Translations under genes and position numbers: made by a program
Notes under the pieces: model-generated
Seen by the model: only the letters and a program-made list of their open reading frames with translations
Databases searched by the model: none
What the model was told of the DNA's origin: nothing
DNA from: Coprococcus sp. OM04-5BH
Lineage (GTDB): Bacteria; Bacillota; Clostridia; Lachnospirales; Lachnospiraceae
NCBI RefSeq assembly: GCF_003482105.1
Contig: NZ_QULM01000002.1
Coordinates: 62,001 to 126,000, forward strand
Length of the DNA stretch: 64,000 nucleotides
Reading direction: 5' to 3'
Shown: one piece after another, positions 44,409 to 52,997 of the stretch
Numbering within the stretch: position 1 is the stretch's first letter
Layout of the letters: each line of letters opens with the position of its first letter

Positions 44409-46016
44409 TTATTCATGTGTATTCTTATATCTTGATATTACAGCCTCCGCTGCCTTTATTCCGTCCACTGCCGCAGAGGTTATGCCACCGGCATATCCGG
44501 CACCTTCACCACAGGGGTAAATCAGTCCGTGATATGATGTCATTTCCTCATTTCTGGTTATCCTTACAGGCGATGAGGTTCTTGCCTCGATCCCGCTTAT
44601 CACTGCGTCATCACAGGCATAGCCCGGCATATATCTGTCGAAGGCCAAAACTCCTTCTATTATAGCATTCTTTATATACTTAGGCAAACAGTCTTTAAGG
44701 CTTGCCAGGCGGTATTTTCCCTTGATACAGGGCTTTATATTCCCAAGATGAGATATTTTTTCATCTGTTTTAAAGCCCTTAAAAGTAGTTACCGGAATAT
44801 CTCCGTTTCCTGCCTTGTATGCCATCTCCTCGTAATGCTCCTGCATGTACATACCTGCCAGAGGATGATCTGAGCCGAAATCCTCGGGAGTGACATTTAC
44901 TACCACGGCACTGTTTGAATTGTCTGCCATTCTGTCACTGTAGCTCATGCCGTTTACACATAATCTTCCGGACTCCGATGAGGAATTTACAACATAACCT
45001 CCGGGACACATGCAGAAGGAATACACGGATCTTCCGTTATCACAGCTATGAGCGAACTTGTAATCTGCGGTAGGCAGAAGCTTCTCATACTCCGGCTTAT
45101 CGCCATACTTCCCCCGGTTAATGAACTCCCTTTTATGTTCGATCCTGACTCCCATGGCAAATGCCTTCTGTTCCACCTTAAGTCCCTTGTCATACAGAAG
45201 TTTGAAGGTGTCCCTGGCACTGTGGCCTATGGCAAGGATAAGCACTTCCGTGTTGTAGGTTGTTATCTGTTCGTCCTTAAGTATGGATAAGTTAAGTGTC
45301 CCATCTTCCTTTAAAGTAAAATCCGTAAGCTTTGATGAAAAATTCACCTGCCCGCCAAGCCTTATGATATCCTGACGGATGTTCTTGACTACCTTAGCAA
45401 GAACATCCGTGCCTATATGGGGCTTATTTGATACAAGTATCTCCGGATCTGCTCCATACTCTGCAAATGTCTTTAAAACAAAGGTTCTTCTTCCTGACTT
45501 ATCCTTTATTACTGAGTTTAGCTTGCCGTCAGAAAATGTGCCTGCCCCGCCTTCACCAAACAGCACATTTGATTCAGGGTTAAGGGGGGTGTCGCCATTC
45601 CAGAAATCATTAACACATTTTGTCCTGCTGTCCACATCCATTCCACGTTCAAACACTATAGGATTAAATCCCAGCCTAGCCAGCATTAACGCTGCAAATA
45701 ATCCTGCGGGTCCCATTCCCACCACCACCGGAGGAGCCTTGATGACACTTTCTCCTGTTACCTGTGGGATATATTCAACAGGTGTAGTTAACATAATATT
45801 TTTATTGCTTACTCGTTTTAATATACTTTTTTCATTGACATTAAGGATGTCGCAGGAGATGATGATCTTAACATCATTTATCTTTCTATCATCAATGGAC
45901 AGCTTGGATATCCTGTACTCAGGTACGGTCTTAAGCTTAAGCTGTCTCTTTATCTCAGCCTCAAGGTCTCTATTGGTATATCCGGGTTTAAGTTTTATAT
46001 TGTTTATCCTTATCAT
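44409..46016 (-). CDS. FAD-dependent oxidoreductase of the YhiN/uncharacterised dehydrogenase group
   Basis: A 535-residue flavoprotein from ATG 46016, which follows GGAGAAGG. An N-terminal domain of about 90 residues precedes the FAD-binding part (PPVVVGMGPAGLFAALMLARLGFNPIVFERG). Later blocks are FGEGGAGTFSDGKLNS and YPCGEGAGYAGGITSAAVDGIKAAEAV. Members are annotated only as NAD(P)/FAD-dependent oxidoreductases. It overlaps the next flavoprotein by four bases, so they may act together. Confidence 0.85.
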   Translation of the reverse strand: MIRINNIKLKPGYTNRDLEAEIKRQLKLKTVPEYRISKLSIDDRKINDVKIIISCDILNVNEKSILKRVSNKNIMLTTPVEYIPQVTGESVIKAPPVVVGMGPAGLFAALMLARLGFNPIVFERGMDVDSRTKCVNDFWNGDTPLNPESNVLFGEGGAGTFSDGKLNSVIKDKSGRRTFVLKTFAEYGADPEILVSNKPHIGTDVLAKVVKNIRQDIIRLGGQVNFSSKLTDFTLKEDGTLNLSILKDEQITTYNTEVLILAIGHSARDTFKLLYDKGLKVEQKAFAMGVRIEHKREFINRGKYGDKPEYEKLLPTADYKFAHSCDNGRSVYSFCMCPGGYVVNSSSESGRLCVNGMSYSDRMADNSNSAVVVNVTPEDFGSDHPLAGMYMQEHYEEMAYKAGNGDIPVTTFKGFKTDEKISHLGNIKPCIKGKYRLASLKDCLPKYIKNAIIEGVLAFDRYMPGYACDDAVISGIEARTSSPVRITRNEEMTSYHGLIYPCGEGAGYAGGITSAAVDGIKAAEAVISRYKNTHE

Positions 46017-47284
46017 ATATGTATTCCTTCTCCGGCTGCCATTCCGGTTATTACTGCCCATGTTATATTGTAGCCTCCGCATATTCCGTCCACGTCAAGA
46101 GCCTCACCTGTTACAAAGAGACCATCTAAAAGCTTTGACTCCATTGTTACGGGACTGAAATATGATGTATCTGCACCACCGCTTACAACCTGTGCCTCAC
46201 TGTAATCTCCATGACCGGTAATATCAAATTCCAGATTTTTAATGGTGTGGGCAAGGTCTGCCGCTTCTTTATCAGTAATATTTTTCACAGGTCTGTTTTC
46301 TACACCTGCAATGTCCATGACATATTGTACTGCTCTTTCATTTAACATGCCGTTAAGACATGCAAATACGGTTCTGTCACCATTTGCAGATTTGGAATTT
46401 ATTATGATTTTTTTTATCTCTTCTTCTGTAAGCTCGGGAACCAGGGATATATATATCTTCACCCTGTGTCCTTCATGAAGACACCTTACTGCCTGGGAAC
46501 TCAGGTTAAATATCATTATTCCTGACAGATATTCACCGCTTATCTGAAGCTCACCCTGTTCGTGTCCGTATTCTATGTCATCAACTGTAAGCCTTGCTTC
46601 GGCAGCAGTACGCAGGCCGTTCATTCCCGATATGTTCCGGCTGCACTTTAACTTACATAATGCCGGATACACAGGGACCATCCTGTGGCCTGTAGTCTCA
46701 AGAAGCTTATAGCCTGTATCACTTCCACCGAGACTTTCGTAGGAAGAGCCTCCGGTACTTATAATAAGATTTCTGCACTGATAGGTGCCCTTGTCTGTTG
46801 TTACCTTAAAGAGATTTTCTCCATCAATTGAAACATTTTTTATACCGGTTATACCTGTGACCTCTTCCTTAAGCCTAACTTCAATACCGAGGCTTTTTAT
46901 CCTGTCTGAAAGGCTCCATACCACTGTGGAAGCCTGCAGGGACATGGGGTAGAAATATCCGTTGGTGTCAGTCGATGGAACTCCAAGCTCAAAGAAGAAA
47001 TCATTTACCCGCCTGTAGCTATCATTGTTTATAATTTCATAAGGAAAAAATTCCTGACTGCTGTTATAGCAGGATATGTCAAAGTGTGCGTTTGATATGT
47101 TACATCTTCCGTTACCTGTGGCATATAATTTCCTGCCAAGCTTCTTGTTCTTATCTATTATGAGAACACCGGGAGCCTCATTTGACTGTTTCCCTGATGT
47201 ATTCTGTTTTATTTTCTCTGCAGCCTTAATGGCAGCCACTATTCCGGAGGCCCCGCCACCTGCTATGATCGCATTATATATCAT
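46013..47284 (-). CDS. BaiN/HI0933-type FAD oxidoreductase
   Basis: A 423-residue flavoprotein. The FAD fingerprint is IIAGGGASGIVAAIKAAEK, followed by KKLGRKLYATGNGRCNISN, TGGSSYESLGGSDTGYKL and the C-terminal GEALDVDGICGGYNITWAVITGMAAGE. This is the HI0933 family, which includes BaiN, a bile acid reductase, though most members have unknown substrates. It is encoded immediately upstream of another flavoprotein. Confidence 0.88.
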   Translation of the reverse strand: MIYNAIIAGGGASGIVAAIKAAEKIKQNTSGKQSNEAPGVLIIDKNKKLGRKLYATGNGRCNISNAHFDISCYNSSQEFFPYEIINNDSYRRVNDFFFELGVPSTDTNGYFYPMSLQASTVVWSLSDRIKSLGIEVRLKEEVTGITGIKNVSIDGENLFKVTTDKGTYQCRNLIISTGGSSYESLGGSDTGYKLLETTGHRMVPVYPALCKLKCSRNISGMNGLRTAAEARLTVDDIEYGHEQGELQISGEYLSGIMIFNLSSQAVRCLHEGHRVKIYISLVPELTEEEIKKIIINSKSANGDRTVFACLNGMLNERAVQYVMDIAGVENRPVKNITDKEAADLAHTIKNLEFDITGHGDYSEAQVVSGGADTSYFSPVTMESKLLDGLFVTGEALDVDGICGGYNITWAVITGMAAGEGIHI

Positions 47285-47411
47285 ATGTTCTCCCTGATCC
47301 TACCGTCACGTTCCGGCGTGCATCTTTCATGCAAAACCTCCATAACCTGACAGATAAAATCTCTGGTTTTAAAATAAAGTTTCTGACTTCACAGGTTAGA
47401 TTTTAACATTT

Positions 47412-47933
47412 TCACTCATATGATTCAAGAAATGAAAATAATTCGTTTAAGGAATTGAAATGCATACCATAGTGTATCCTCACCCTGTCATTTAAAGGGA
47501 AAGCGGTCACCTGTATGTCAGTATACATATACAGGTTTTTATCTCCTGTAAGTATGACGGCAGCGCCATCAAGTTCCATAAGATAATACCCATCCACAGC
47601 ATTTACATTATCATCGTTAAGAACAGTTGTGATATTCTTCATGTCATTACCTATGATTCCCGTAGCCTCCCTGCCTTCGTCATCTGCAATGCTCATCCTC
47701 ATATAAGGAGTGACGTCCATATCACTTACCTTATGGATCTCACATACGTCAGTGCCGCTTACTCCGGGTATGAAAAATTTAAGGACAAATCCTATTACTG
47801 TGAACATTAATGTAATTACGGCACCTATAAGTATCAGCTTTCTCACCACACAAATCCCCTCTTTGTATCCGGATGTTTTGAAAACCTTTTCAAAAAACAT
47901 ATTTTTATCACAATAAGGACAAAGAAAATTCAC
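47412..47933 (-). CDS. membrane-anchored protein of unknown function, 173 aa
   Basis: From GTG 47933 the chain begins MNFLCPYCDK, a possible half zinc ribbon, then has one membrane helix (LILIGAVITLMFTVIGFVLKFF) and an extracellular domain of about 115 residues. A second start at GTG 47846, after GAGGGG, would drop the Cys-containing part and begin just before the helix. The extracellular part shows no recognisable motif. Which start is used is uncertain. Confidence 0.6.
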   Translation of the reverse strand: MNFLCPYCDKNMFFEKVFKTSGYKEGICVVRKLILIGAVITLMFTVIGFVLKFFIPGVSGTDVCEIHKVSDMDVTPYMRMSIADDEGREATGIIGNDMKNITTVLNDDNVNAVDGYYLMELDGAAVILTGDKNLYMYTDIQVTAFPLNDRVRIHYGMHFNSLNELFSFLESYE

Positions 47934-48087
47934 AAATATATATTATATTATCAACATGAATATTAAATATATTCATTTATTTTCAGTCCTTAAAAGGGCT
48001 GATACAATTTTCATATTTGTGACATCGGATATAGAAAATCCTACTCCCCATATTCGATGTCAACCTCCCTCTTAAAATATATACAAA

Positions 48088-48116
48088 ACAAAAAAGGAGC
48101 CTCGGCTCCTTTTTTT
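48088..48116. terminator. terminator after the YerB-like gene
   Basis: AAAAAGGAGCC and GGCTCCTTTTT (48091-48114) form a near-perfect stem with a tiny loop and have T-runs on both strands. It stands 84 bases past the minus-strand stop at 48200. The rest of 47,934-48,199 shows no gene. Confidence 0.85.
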
Positions 48117-48199
48117 GTATGCAAAAACATAAATATAATATTGATCAGATCATGGATTTAACCATTTCAATGCATTGCAATATTTGTTTTATTTTAATC

Positions 48200-49288
48200 T
48201 TACTCGTAAGTAACATTTGACTTGTCGTTCTTCTCAAATACGGTAACCCATGTCTTTCCAGGGTTAAGCTTTAACTCTTCCCCATCAGCTGTGTAGTACT
48301 TGGTCTGTGAATTAAGACTTGTCTTCTCCCATGTTACAGGTACAATAACACCGTTTGAAGCGTAATATCCGTCACCCTTACCCACAAGGGCAATATCCTG
48401 TCTTCCGTAATCATCGATAGTTGAGTATTCAGCAAACTGTATAAGGACATTCTCGTACTTAAGCTGCTCACCTGTCACGTCATCAATATGCTCTTCACCA
48501 TACTGGAATCTGTAGTAAAGACCATCATCGGAGTGATATTCAAACCAAGGTGTTCTGCTGCTGTCAAATGCAGTTGTGATCTTGTTGGCTGTCTCGCCAC
48601 CCTCAGGTGTCACAACCTCATCATTGAACTTGAATACGCTTTTGAAATCAGAAGGATGTTCTGTGGAATATCCCTTATATTCAATACCTGCTTTTATCAT
48701 ATCAGTAGTTGTATAAACATTATGTGGTGCTGAGCGGTCTGAAGAACGGTAATATACTGTACTTCCCTCTGCACTTAATCCACTGAGGTCATTTATGCCT
48801 GTGCTGTCGATCATATCCTGTCCCTGTGGAGACTGTCCATAGTGAAGATATATGGAATCAAATTCATTGGCAATAGTTACATAATAGTGACGACAGCTTC
48901 TGATAGAACCTAACTTCTCTATGTTGTCATAGTCGTTAAAGATTGCCAGAAGTCGTGTGATGCCACCCTCAACAACACATTCATATACTATATCTGCCTT
49001 GGATACGTCGCTCTGTGGCATTGCGTCAATGATGTTGTTGATCATTACGCTTATAGGTCTGCCATAAGGAGTTGTCCTTTCGGTATTCCACTCACCGGTA
49101 AGATCATTGTAGTAGCCTTCGTGCTGTACCTCTGTAACTGCCTCCGATGTATCTGGAAATTCTGCCTCCGTAATCTCAACAGTAGGCTCCGTCGTAGTTG
49201 TTGTTTTTTCTTCCTTGTTTCCACATGCTGCCATGCTGAATACCATAGCTGCTGCTGCGATCACACAACCAAGCTTAAATTTTTTCAT
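48200..49288 (-). CDS. DUF3048 (YerB-type) lipoprotein
   Basis: A 362-residue lipoprotein: signal with lipobox SMAAC, a Thr/Glu-rich linker, then the DUF3048 domain. Typical family lines are RPISVMINNIIDAMPQSDVSKADIVYECVVEGGITRLLAIF and LGSIRSCRHYYVTIANEFDSIYLHYGQSPQG. YerB-like proteins are surface proteins of unknown function in Firmicutes. It overlaps the ybeY end by 14 bases. Confidence 0.9.
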   Translation of the reverse strand: MKKFKLGCVIAAAAMVFSMAACGNKEEKTTTTTEPTVEITEAEFPDTSEAVTEVQHEGYYNDLTGEWNTERTTPYGRPISVMINNIIDAMPQSDVSKADIVYECVVEGGITRLLAIFNDYDNIEKLGSIRSCRHYYVTIANEFDSIYLHYGQSPQGQDMIDSTGINDLSGLSAEGSTVYYRSSDRSAPHNVYTTTDMIKAGIEYKGYSTEHPSDFKSVFKFNDEVVTPEGGETANKITTAFDSSRTPWFEYHSDDGLYYRFQYGEEHIDDVTGEQLKYENVLIQFAEYSTIDDYGRQDIALVGKGDGYYASNGVIVPVTWEKTSLNSQTKYYTADGEELKLNPGKTWVTVFEKNDKSNVTYE

Positions 49289-49787
49289 AGTCTCTTGTGT
49301 ATCCTTTCATTGTAAGAATTTTTTTCTGAAGCTTCTCCATAAGAATCCGTTCCTCATCCTCCATATGGTCATAGCCAAACAAATGAAGCATGCTATGTGC
49401 CACAAGAAATGCAAGTTCCCGGTGAACAGAATGATTGTATTCTCTTGCCTGCTCGTAAACCTTGTCTATGGATATAACTATATCCCCAAGGAGTAATTCT
49501 CCTGATTCCGGATTGAAATAATCCGAAACGGCAGATTCTACAATACTGAAATCTCCAGGAGTTTTATAATCAATCAAAGGAAATGACAGTACATCTGTAG
49601 GTCTGTCGATATTCCTTTGCTGGTTATTTATTTCGTGTATTGAGGCATTGTCCGTAAGCAGGACATTCACCTCACATTCGTAGGGACATTCTATGAAATC
49701 CAGTGCCCCGTCAATAATGTCATTAATGACCTTTTCATAGTCAGAAATTTCAATATCACCATATTCATTTTCTATAAAATAAGACAT
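49275..49787 (-). CDS. ybeY: endoribonuclease YbeY
   Basis: A 170-residue metalloprotease-fold RNase that matures 16S rRNA and helps ribosome quality control. The zinc motif HSMLHLFGYDH (HxxxHxxxxxH) is intact, and DRPTDVLSFP and LGDIVIS are the other family blocks. It starts 5 bases after phoH. The usual next genes dgkA, cdd and era are not here; a DUF3048 gene follows instead. Confidence 0.95.
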   Translation of the reverse strand: MSYFIENEYGDIEISDYEKVINDIIDGALDFIECPYECEVNVLLTDNASIHEINNQQRNIDRPTDVLSFPLIDYKTPGDFSIVESAVSDYFNPESGELLLGDIVISIDKVYEQAREYNHSVHRELAFLVAHSMLHLFGYDHMEDEERILMEKLQKKILTMKGYTRDYEKI

Positions 49788-49792
49788 ATATA

Positions 49793-50839
49793 CTACCTCT
49801 TACTTCTTTCGTCAGCGTGATTTTTCCTTGGCTTGCTGCTCTTTCTTTCCGCCTGCTTCTTCTCTCTGGCTGCATTCTTAGATTCATAGGCTTCATATGC
49901 ATTTACGATCTTCTGTACCAGAGGATGTCTTACAACATCAAGGCTTGTAAGCCTGCACACACTGATCTCGTCCACGTTCTTAAGCACATCCAGAGCAACC
50001 TCAAGACCTGACTTGGAATCAAAGGGAAGATCCTTCTGGGAAAGATCTCCGGTTATTATAGCCTTTGAACCAAAGCCTATTCTTGTAAGAAACATCTTCA
50101 TCTGGGCAGGCGTTGTATTCTGTGCCTCATCTAAAACAATATATGCATTGTCCAGTGTTCTTCCTCGCATGTATGCAAGTGGGGCAACCTCTATAAGTCC
50201 CTTTTCCATATTCTTCATGAAGCTTTCTGCTCCCATGATCTCATAAAGGGCATCATAGAGAGGCCTTAAGTATGGATCAACCTTGCTTTGAAGATCTCCG
50301 GGAAGAAATCCCAGCTTCTCACCGGCCTCTATGGCAGGTCTGGTCATTATTATCCTTGATACCTCGCCATTCTTAAATGCAGTTATGGCCTTCGCCATGG
50401 CAATATAGGTTTTACCGGTTCCGGCAGGTCCAACACCGAATACTATCATGGACTTGTCTATGGCATTAACATAGCTCTTCTGACCATGGGTTTTAGGCTT
50501 TACAGGTTTTCCCTGAACAGTGTGACATATTATATCCCTGTCCAGATCCACCAGCTTTTCCGTAGTGTTGTTCACTGTACCTGTAGCCATTGATATGGAA
50601 TAATCAACCTTCTGGGCGTCTATTATATTACCTCTCTCAGAAAGCTCTATCAACTCGCTCATTACTCTGATGGCCTTGTCTACAGATGTCTCCTCACCTG
50701 ATATCTTTAACTTGTCATCCCTGAATATCATGGTGACTGAAAATGCTTTTTCGATTTTCTTGGCATTTGCATCAAACTGTCCGAATACATTCTGAACATG
50801 ATCTGTTGCAACAGTAATAGATTTTGAAATACTTTCCAA
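49793..50839 (-). CDS. phoH: PhoH-like ATPase (PhoH/YbeZ)
   Basis: A 348-residue protein with an N-terminal KH-like region and a P-loop ATPase: GPAGTGKTYIAMAKA, IIMTRPAIEAGEKLGFLPGD and Walker B YIVLDEAQNTTPAQMKMFLTRIG. The C-terminus is a basic, disordered Lys/Arg tail. It acts with YbeY in RNA processing, and the two genes are adjacent. Confidence 0.95.
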   Translation of the reverse strand: MESISKSITVATDHVQNVFGQFDANAKKIEKAFSVTMIFRDDKLKISGEETSVDKAIRVMSELIELSERGNIIDAQKVDYSISMATGTVNNTTEKLVDLDRDIICHTVQGKPVKPKTHGQKSYVNAIDKSMIVFGVGPAGTGKTYIAMAKAITAFKNGEVSRIIMTRPAIEAGEKLGFLPGDLQSKVDPYLRPLYDALYEIMGAESFMKNMEKGLIEVAPLAYMRGRTLDNAYIVLDEAQNTTPAQMKMFLTRIGFGSKAIITGDLSQKDLPFDSKSGLEVALDVLKNVDEISVCRLTSLDVVRHPLVQKIVNAYEAYESKNAAREKKQAERKSSKPRKNHADERSKR

Positions 50840-50882
50840 TTTTCTTTCCTTCTCCTAAGCTGATACTGCCATACGGCATGAT

Positions 50883-52142
50883 CTACTGTTCTGTCGCCGG
50901 CACCTCATGAAGCTCCGCAGGTACCCCCGCCTGTGTTACAACCCTTATGGTTCCACTGGCTTTTAATGTTTCGCCGACAGTTATTATTTTAACATTTTTT
51001 TCTACTATTTGCACCCCTTTTTCTTGCAAAGTGTCAATATAATAATTCAGGTCACTGTCAGCTATAATCCGTAGCTCCTCTTCTGTATATTTTGCCTCCT
51101 TTAAGTTGTATCCGCTGTAGTTATTGTTGATTATATATATGGGGAGATACATTTTATTAAAGAAGCATACCTGGGTCTGCTCCTGCCGCTTCTCAAAGCT
51201 TTTACCTGATGGTTCCCCGCCCATATCAAGGCGGAGTCTTCCTACAACGATACTTTTATATTGCCCTGTTTCCCCGGAAGGTTCCTTACTGTAGTAGCTG
51301 TAGGAATATGTTCTGTCATAATCAACGTCACAGTAGACATATATGACTCCGGACGCTTTTACTTGTTTTGTCCGGATAGTATCACCGCTATCATCATTTA
51401 TGGATACGGATCCTGATATAAGTATATCTCCGGCACTCACCTCATCTCCTGCGGAAACCACCGGAGTTCCGTTTGAAGTGATTATGGATTTTATGATACA
51501 GTCCCTGTCTGCCACTATGTTACAGTACTCCATGAAATTTTTCTCCACATCGGAGATATTTGCCGAAGCACCGCCATAATTATTGTATACCCTGGCAACC
51601 TCCATATCAAGATACAGACAGGTACCTTTTGTGTATACACTTATCCATATTACCTTTGGATATTTTTCCTTTATGAGGCTTTCTATGTGTTCTTTTTCCA
51701 CATCCTTTTTTAACATTCCGGTTCTGATGTTACAGGTGGCCAGATAGTCTGAAATCTCCTCATTGGTGTAAGCATAGTCTCCTGTGGTGTCAAGACCTGT
51801 TATTTCTATCCTCCATATAAACAGATTCTGTATGTATAATATTGTACATACAGACAAAAATACCCCCAGGATCACAAGCTTGTTTCTTATCCTGCGACAT
51901 ATGCAGTTAAGACCACATTCCTCCAGCTTTATGTCAGTGCCGGTTTTCTCTGCTATTTTTACAAGCATTTCTTTATTTTTTATACTTGTGCGAAAGCTCA
52001 CTTCATCACTGTCGGTCATACTCTCAATACCTGATATCTTCACCCTTTTTAATCTGCATATATTGAAAAACCTCACACTGATTTTACTGTCAATGCTTAC
52101 AGTCACATATCCCCGAAAAATCATATTTAGATAATCCCACAT
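50883..52142 (-). CDS. yqfD: sporulation protein YqfD
   Basis: A 419-residue membrane protein with one clear helix near residues 89-108 (IRNKLVILGVFLSVCTILYIQNLFIW) and a large beta-rich outer domain. It ends in an extended charged-free tail. YqfD homologues work in early sporulation of Bacillus and Clostridia, probably at the engulfing membrane. It lies 19 bases after yqfC, the standard pair, and implies that the host lineage makes or made endospores. Confidence 0.9.
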   Translation of the reverse strand: MWDYLNMIFRGYVTVSIDSKISVRFFNICRLKRVKISGIESMTDSDEVSFRTSIKNKEMLVKIAEKTGTDIKLEECGLNCICRRIRNKLVILGVFLSVCTILYIQNLFIWRIEITGLDTTGDYAYTNEEISDYLATCNIRTGMLKKDVEKEHIESLIKEKYPKVIWISVYTKGTCLYLDMEVARVYNNYGGASANISDVEKNFMEYCNIVADRDCIIKSIITSNGTPVVSAGDEVSAGDILISGSVSINDDSGDTIRTKQVKASGVIYVYCDVDYDRTYSYSYYSKEPSGETGQYKSIVVGRLRLDMGGEPSGKSFEKRQEQTQVCFFNKMYLPIYIINNNYSGYNLKEAKYTEEELRIIADSDLNYYIDTLQEKGVQIVEKNVKIITVGETLKASGTIRVVTQAGVPAELHEVPATEQ

Positions 52143-52160
52143 ACTAACTCCCTGAAGTCT

Positions 52161-52445
52161 TTATATCATTTCATAGGATATGCTGCTGATAAAACCTGTG
52201 ATTCTTATTTCATAATCTGTGAAATTCTGCAGCATAAGCTTTCTTCCTGTTATGTTTACGATATATTTCTTGCATTTTATTCTTATGTTATCTTCTGAAA
52301 CACAAATTATCTTCTTGAAATTTTCTATGGATATGAACCGATATGAAAGAACAGTAACTCTTGAATTAGCCGTGAACACATCCTCCGGGATACCGATGTA
52401 TTCATTTAACCATTTTAATTTAAGCATATATGATACACAGAACAT
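52161..52445 (-). CDS. yqfC: YabP/YqfC-family sporulation protein
   Basis: A 94-residue beta-rich protein matching the YabP/YqfC family: DVFTANSRVTVLSYRFISIENFKKIICVSEDNIRIKCKKYIVNITGRKLMLQNFTDYEIRITGFISSISYE. It is produced in the mother cell in early sporulation. A start at ATG 52427 is also possible; neither has a perfect ribosome site. Confidence 0.88.
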   Translation of the reverse strand: MFCVSYMLKLKWLNEYIGIPEDVFTANSRVTVLSYRFISIENFKKIICVSEDNIRIKCKKYIVNITGRKLMLQNFTDYEIRITGFISSISYEMI

Positions 52446-52504
52446 TCCAGACTTTTTCTTTTAAATATATTCCATGACCGGGAAAATAAGAACGAAAAAG
52501 CAAT

Positions 52505-52583
52505 AAATCAACGATAAAACACGCTTTGCTAGTTTTATCCGCTGATCAGCAGTCGTCAAATGCAATCATGCAAGCATGTTGCA
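52505..52583 (-). other. structured leader region upstream of yqfC
   Basis: Three hairpins follow one another: GATAAAAC/GTTTTATC (52513-52520, 52532-52539), the palindrome GCTGATCAGC (52541-52550), and TGCAA-CATGC/GCATG-TTGCA (52561-52583, one bulged T). They lie between the rpsU terminator and yqfC and contain no gene. They may be part of the yqfC-yqfD leader or a small RNA; no known riboswitch was recognised. Confidence 0.4.
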
Positions 52584-52602
52584 CTTGACTCGTTGCCATA
52601 AC

Positions 52603-52634
52603 AAAAAACAGGTGCCATATGACACCTGCTTTTG
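52603..52634 (-). terminator. terminator of rpsU
   Basis: The stem CAGGTGCCAT/ATGACACCTG (52609-52628) has one mismatch, and the minus strand continues with GTTTTTTGTT (complement of 52599-52608). It lies 37 bases after the rpsU stop. Confidence 0.85.
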
Positions 52635-52664
52635 TAAAAAAATCATTTCACATATTTATACGTC

Positions 52665-52841
52665 TTATTTATACTTACGCTTTCTAGCTGCCTCTGATTT
52701 CTTTTTACGCTTTACAGAAGGTTTCTCGTAATGCTCTCTCTTACGTATCTCCTGCTGGATACCTGCCTTCGCACAGTTTCTCTTGAATCTGCGAAGAGCG
52801 CTATCTAATGTTTCGTTTTCTTTAACTATTACGTTTGACAT
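52665..52841 (-). CDS. rpsU: 30S ribosomal protein S21
   Basis: A 58-residue, strongly basic protein beginning [28 protein letters not shown] and ending in [15 protein letters not shown], the S21 pattern. ATG 52841 follows a GGAGGGAGGT site. It has its own promoter and terminator and so stands as a single transcription unit between alaS and the yqfC genes. Confidence 0.97.
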   Translation of the reverse strand: MSNVIVKENETLDSALRRFKRNCAKAGIQQEIRKREHYEKPSVKRKKKSEAARKRKYK

Positions 52842-52860
52842 CTCTCACCTGACCTCCCTC

Positions 52861-52892
52861 CAGTTGTATATTGTGCAACAAAAAAACAACTG
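52861..52892 (-). repeat. leader hairpin next to the rpsU ribosome site
   Basis: CAGTTGT (52861-52867) and ACAACTG (52886-52892) pair across an 18-nt loop, and the GGAGGGAGG ribosome site begins directly after it on the minus strand. Such a stem could modulate initiation on rpsU. It could also be chance in T-rich DNA. Confidence 0.4.
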
Positions 52893-52917
52893 TTTGGGTT
52901 TTTTAAGCACATGTTGT

Positions 52918-52945
52918 ATTATAGCATAATTTATCCATTCGTCAA
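52918..52945 (-). promoter_or_regulatory. rpsU: promoter of rpsU
   Basis: On the minus strand TTGACG (52945-52940) and TATAAT (52923-52918) are 16 bases apart, giving a transcript start near 52,911 and a leader of about 70 bases. Confidence 0.75.
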
Positions 52946-52997
52946 CAAAAATTTATTAAAATGTAGTAAATTATATGAAATGTCGATAATCCGTGGC

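Noticed and set aside
45379..46158. 259-residue plus-strand frame opposite the FAD oxidoreductases
   Set aside because: It crosses the boundary of two clear minus-strand flavoprotein genes and has no recognisable motif.
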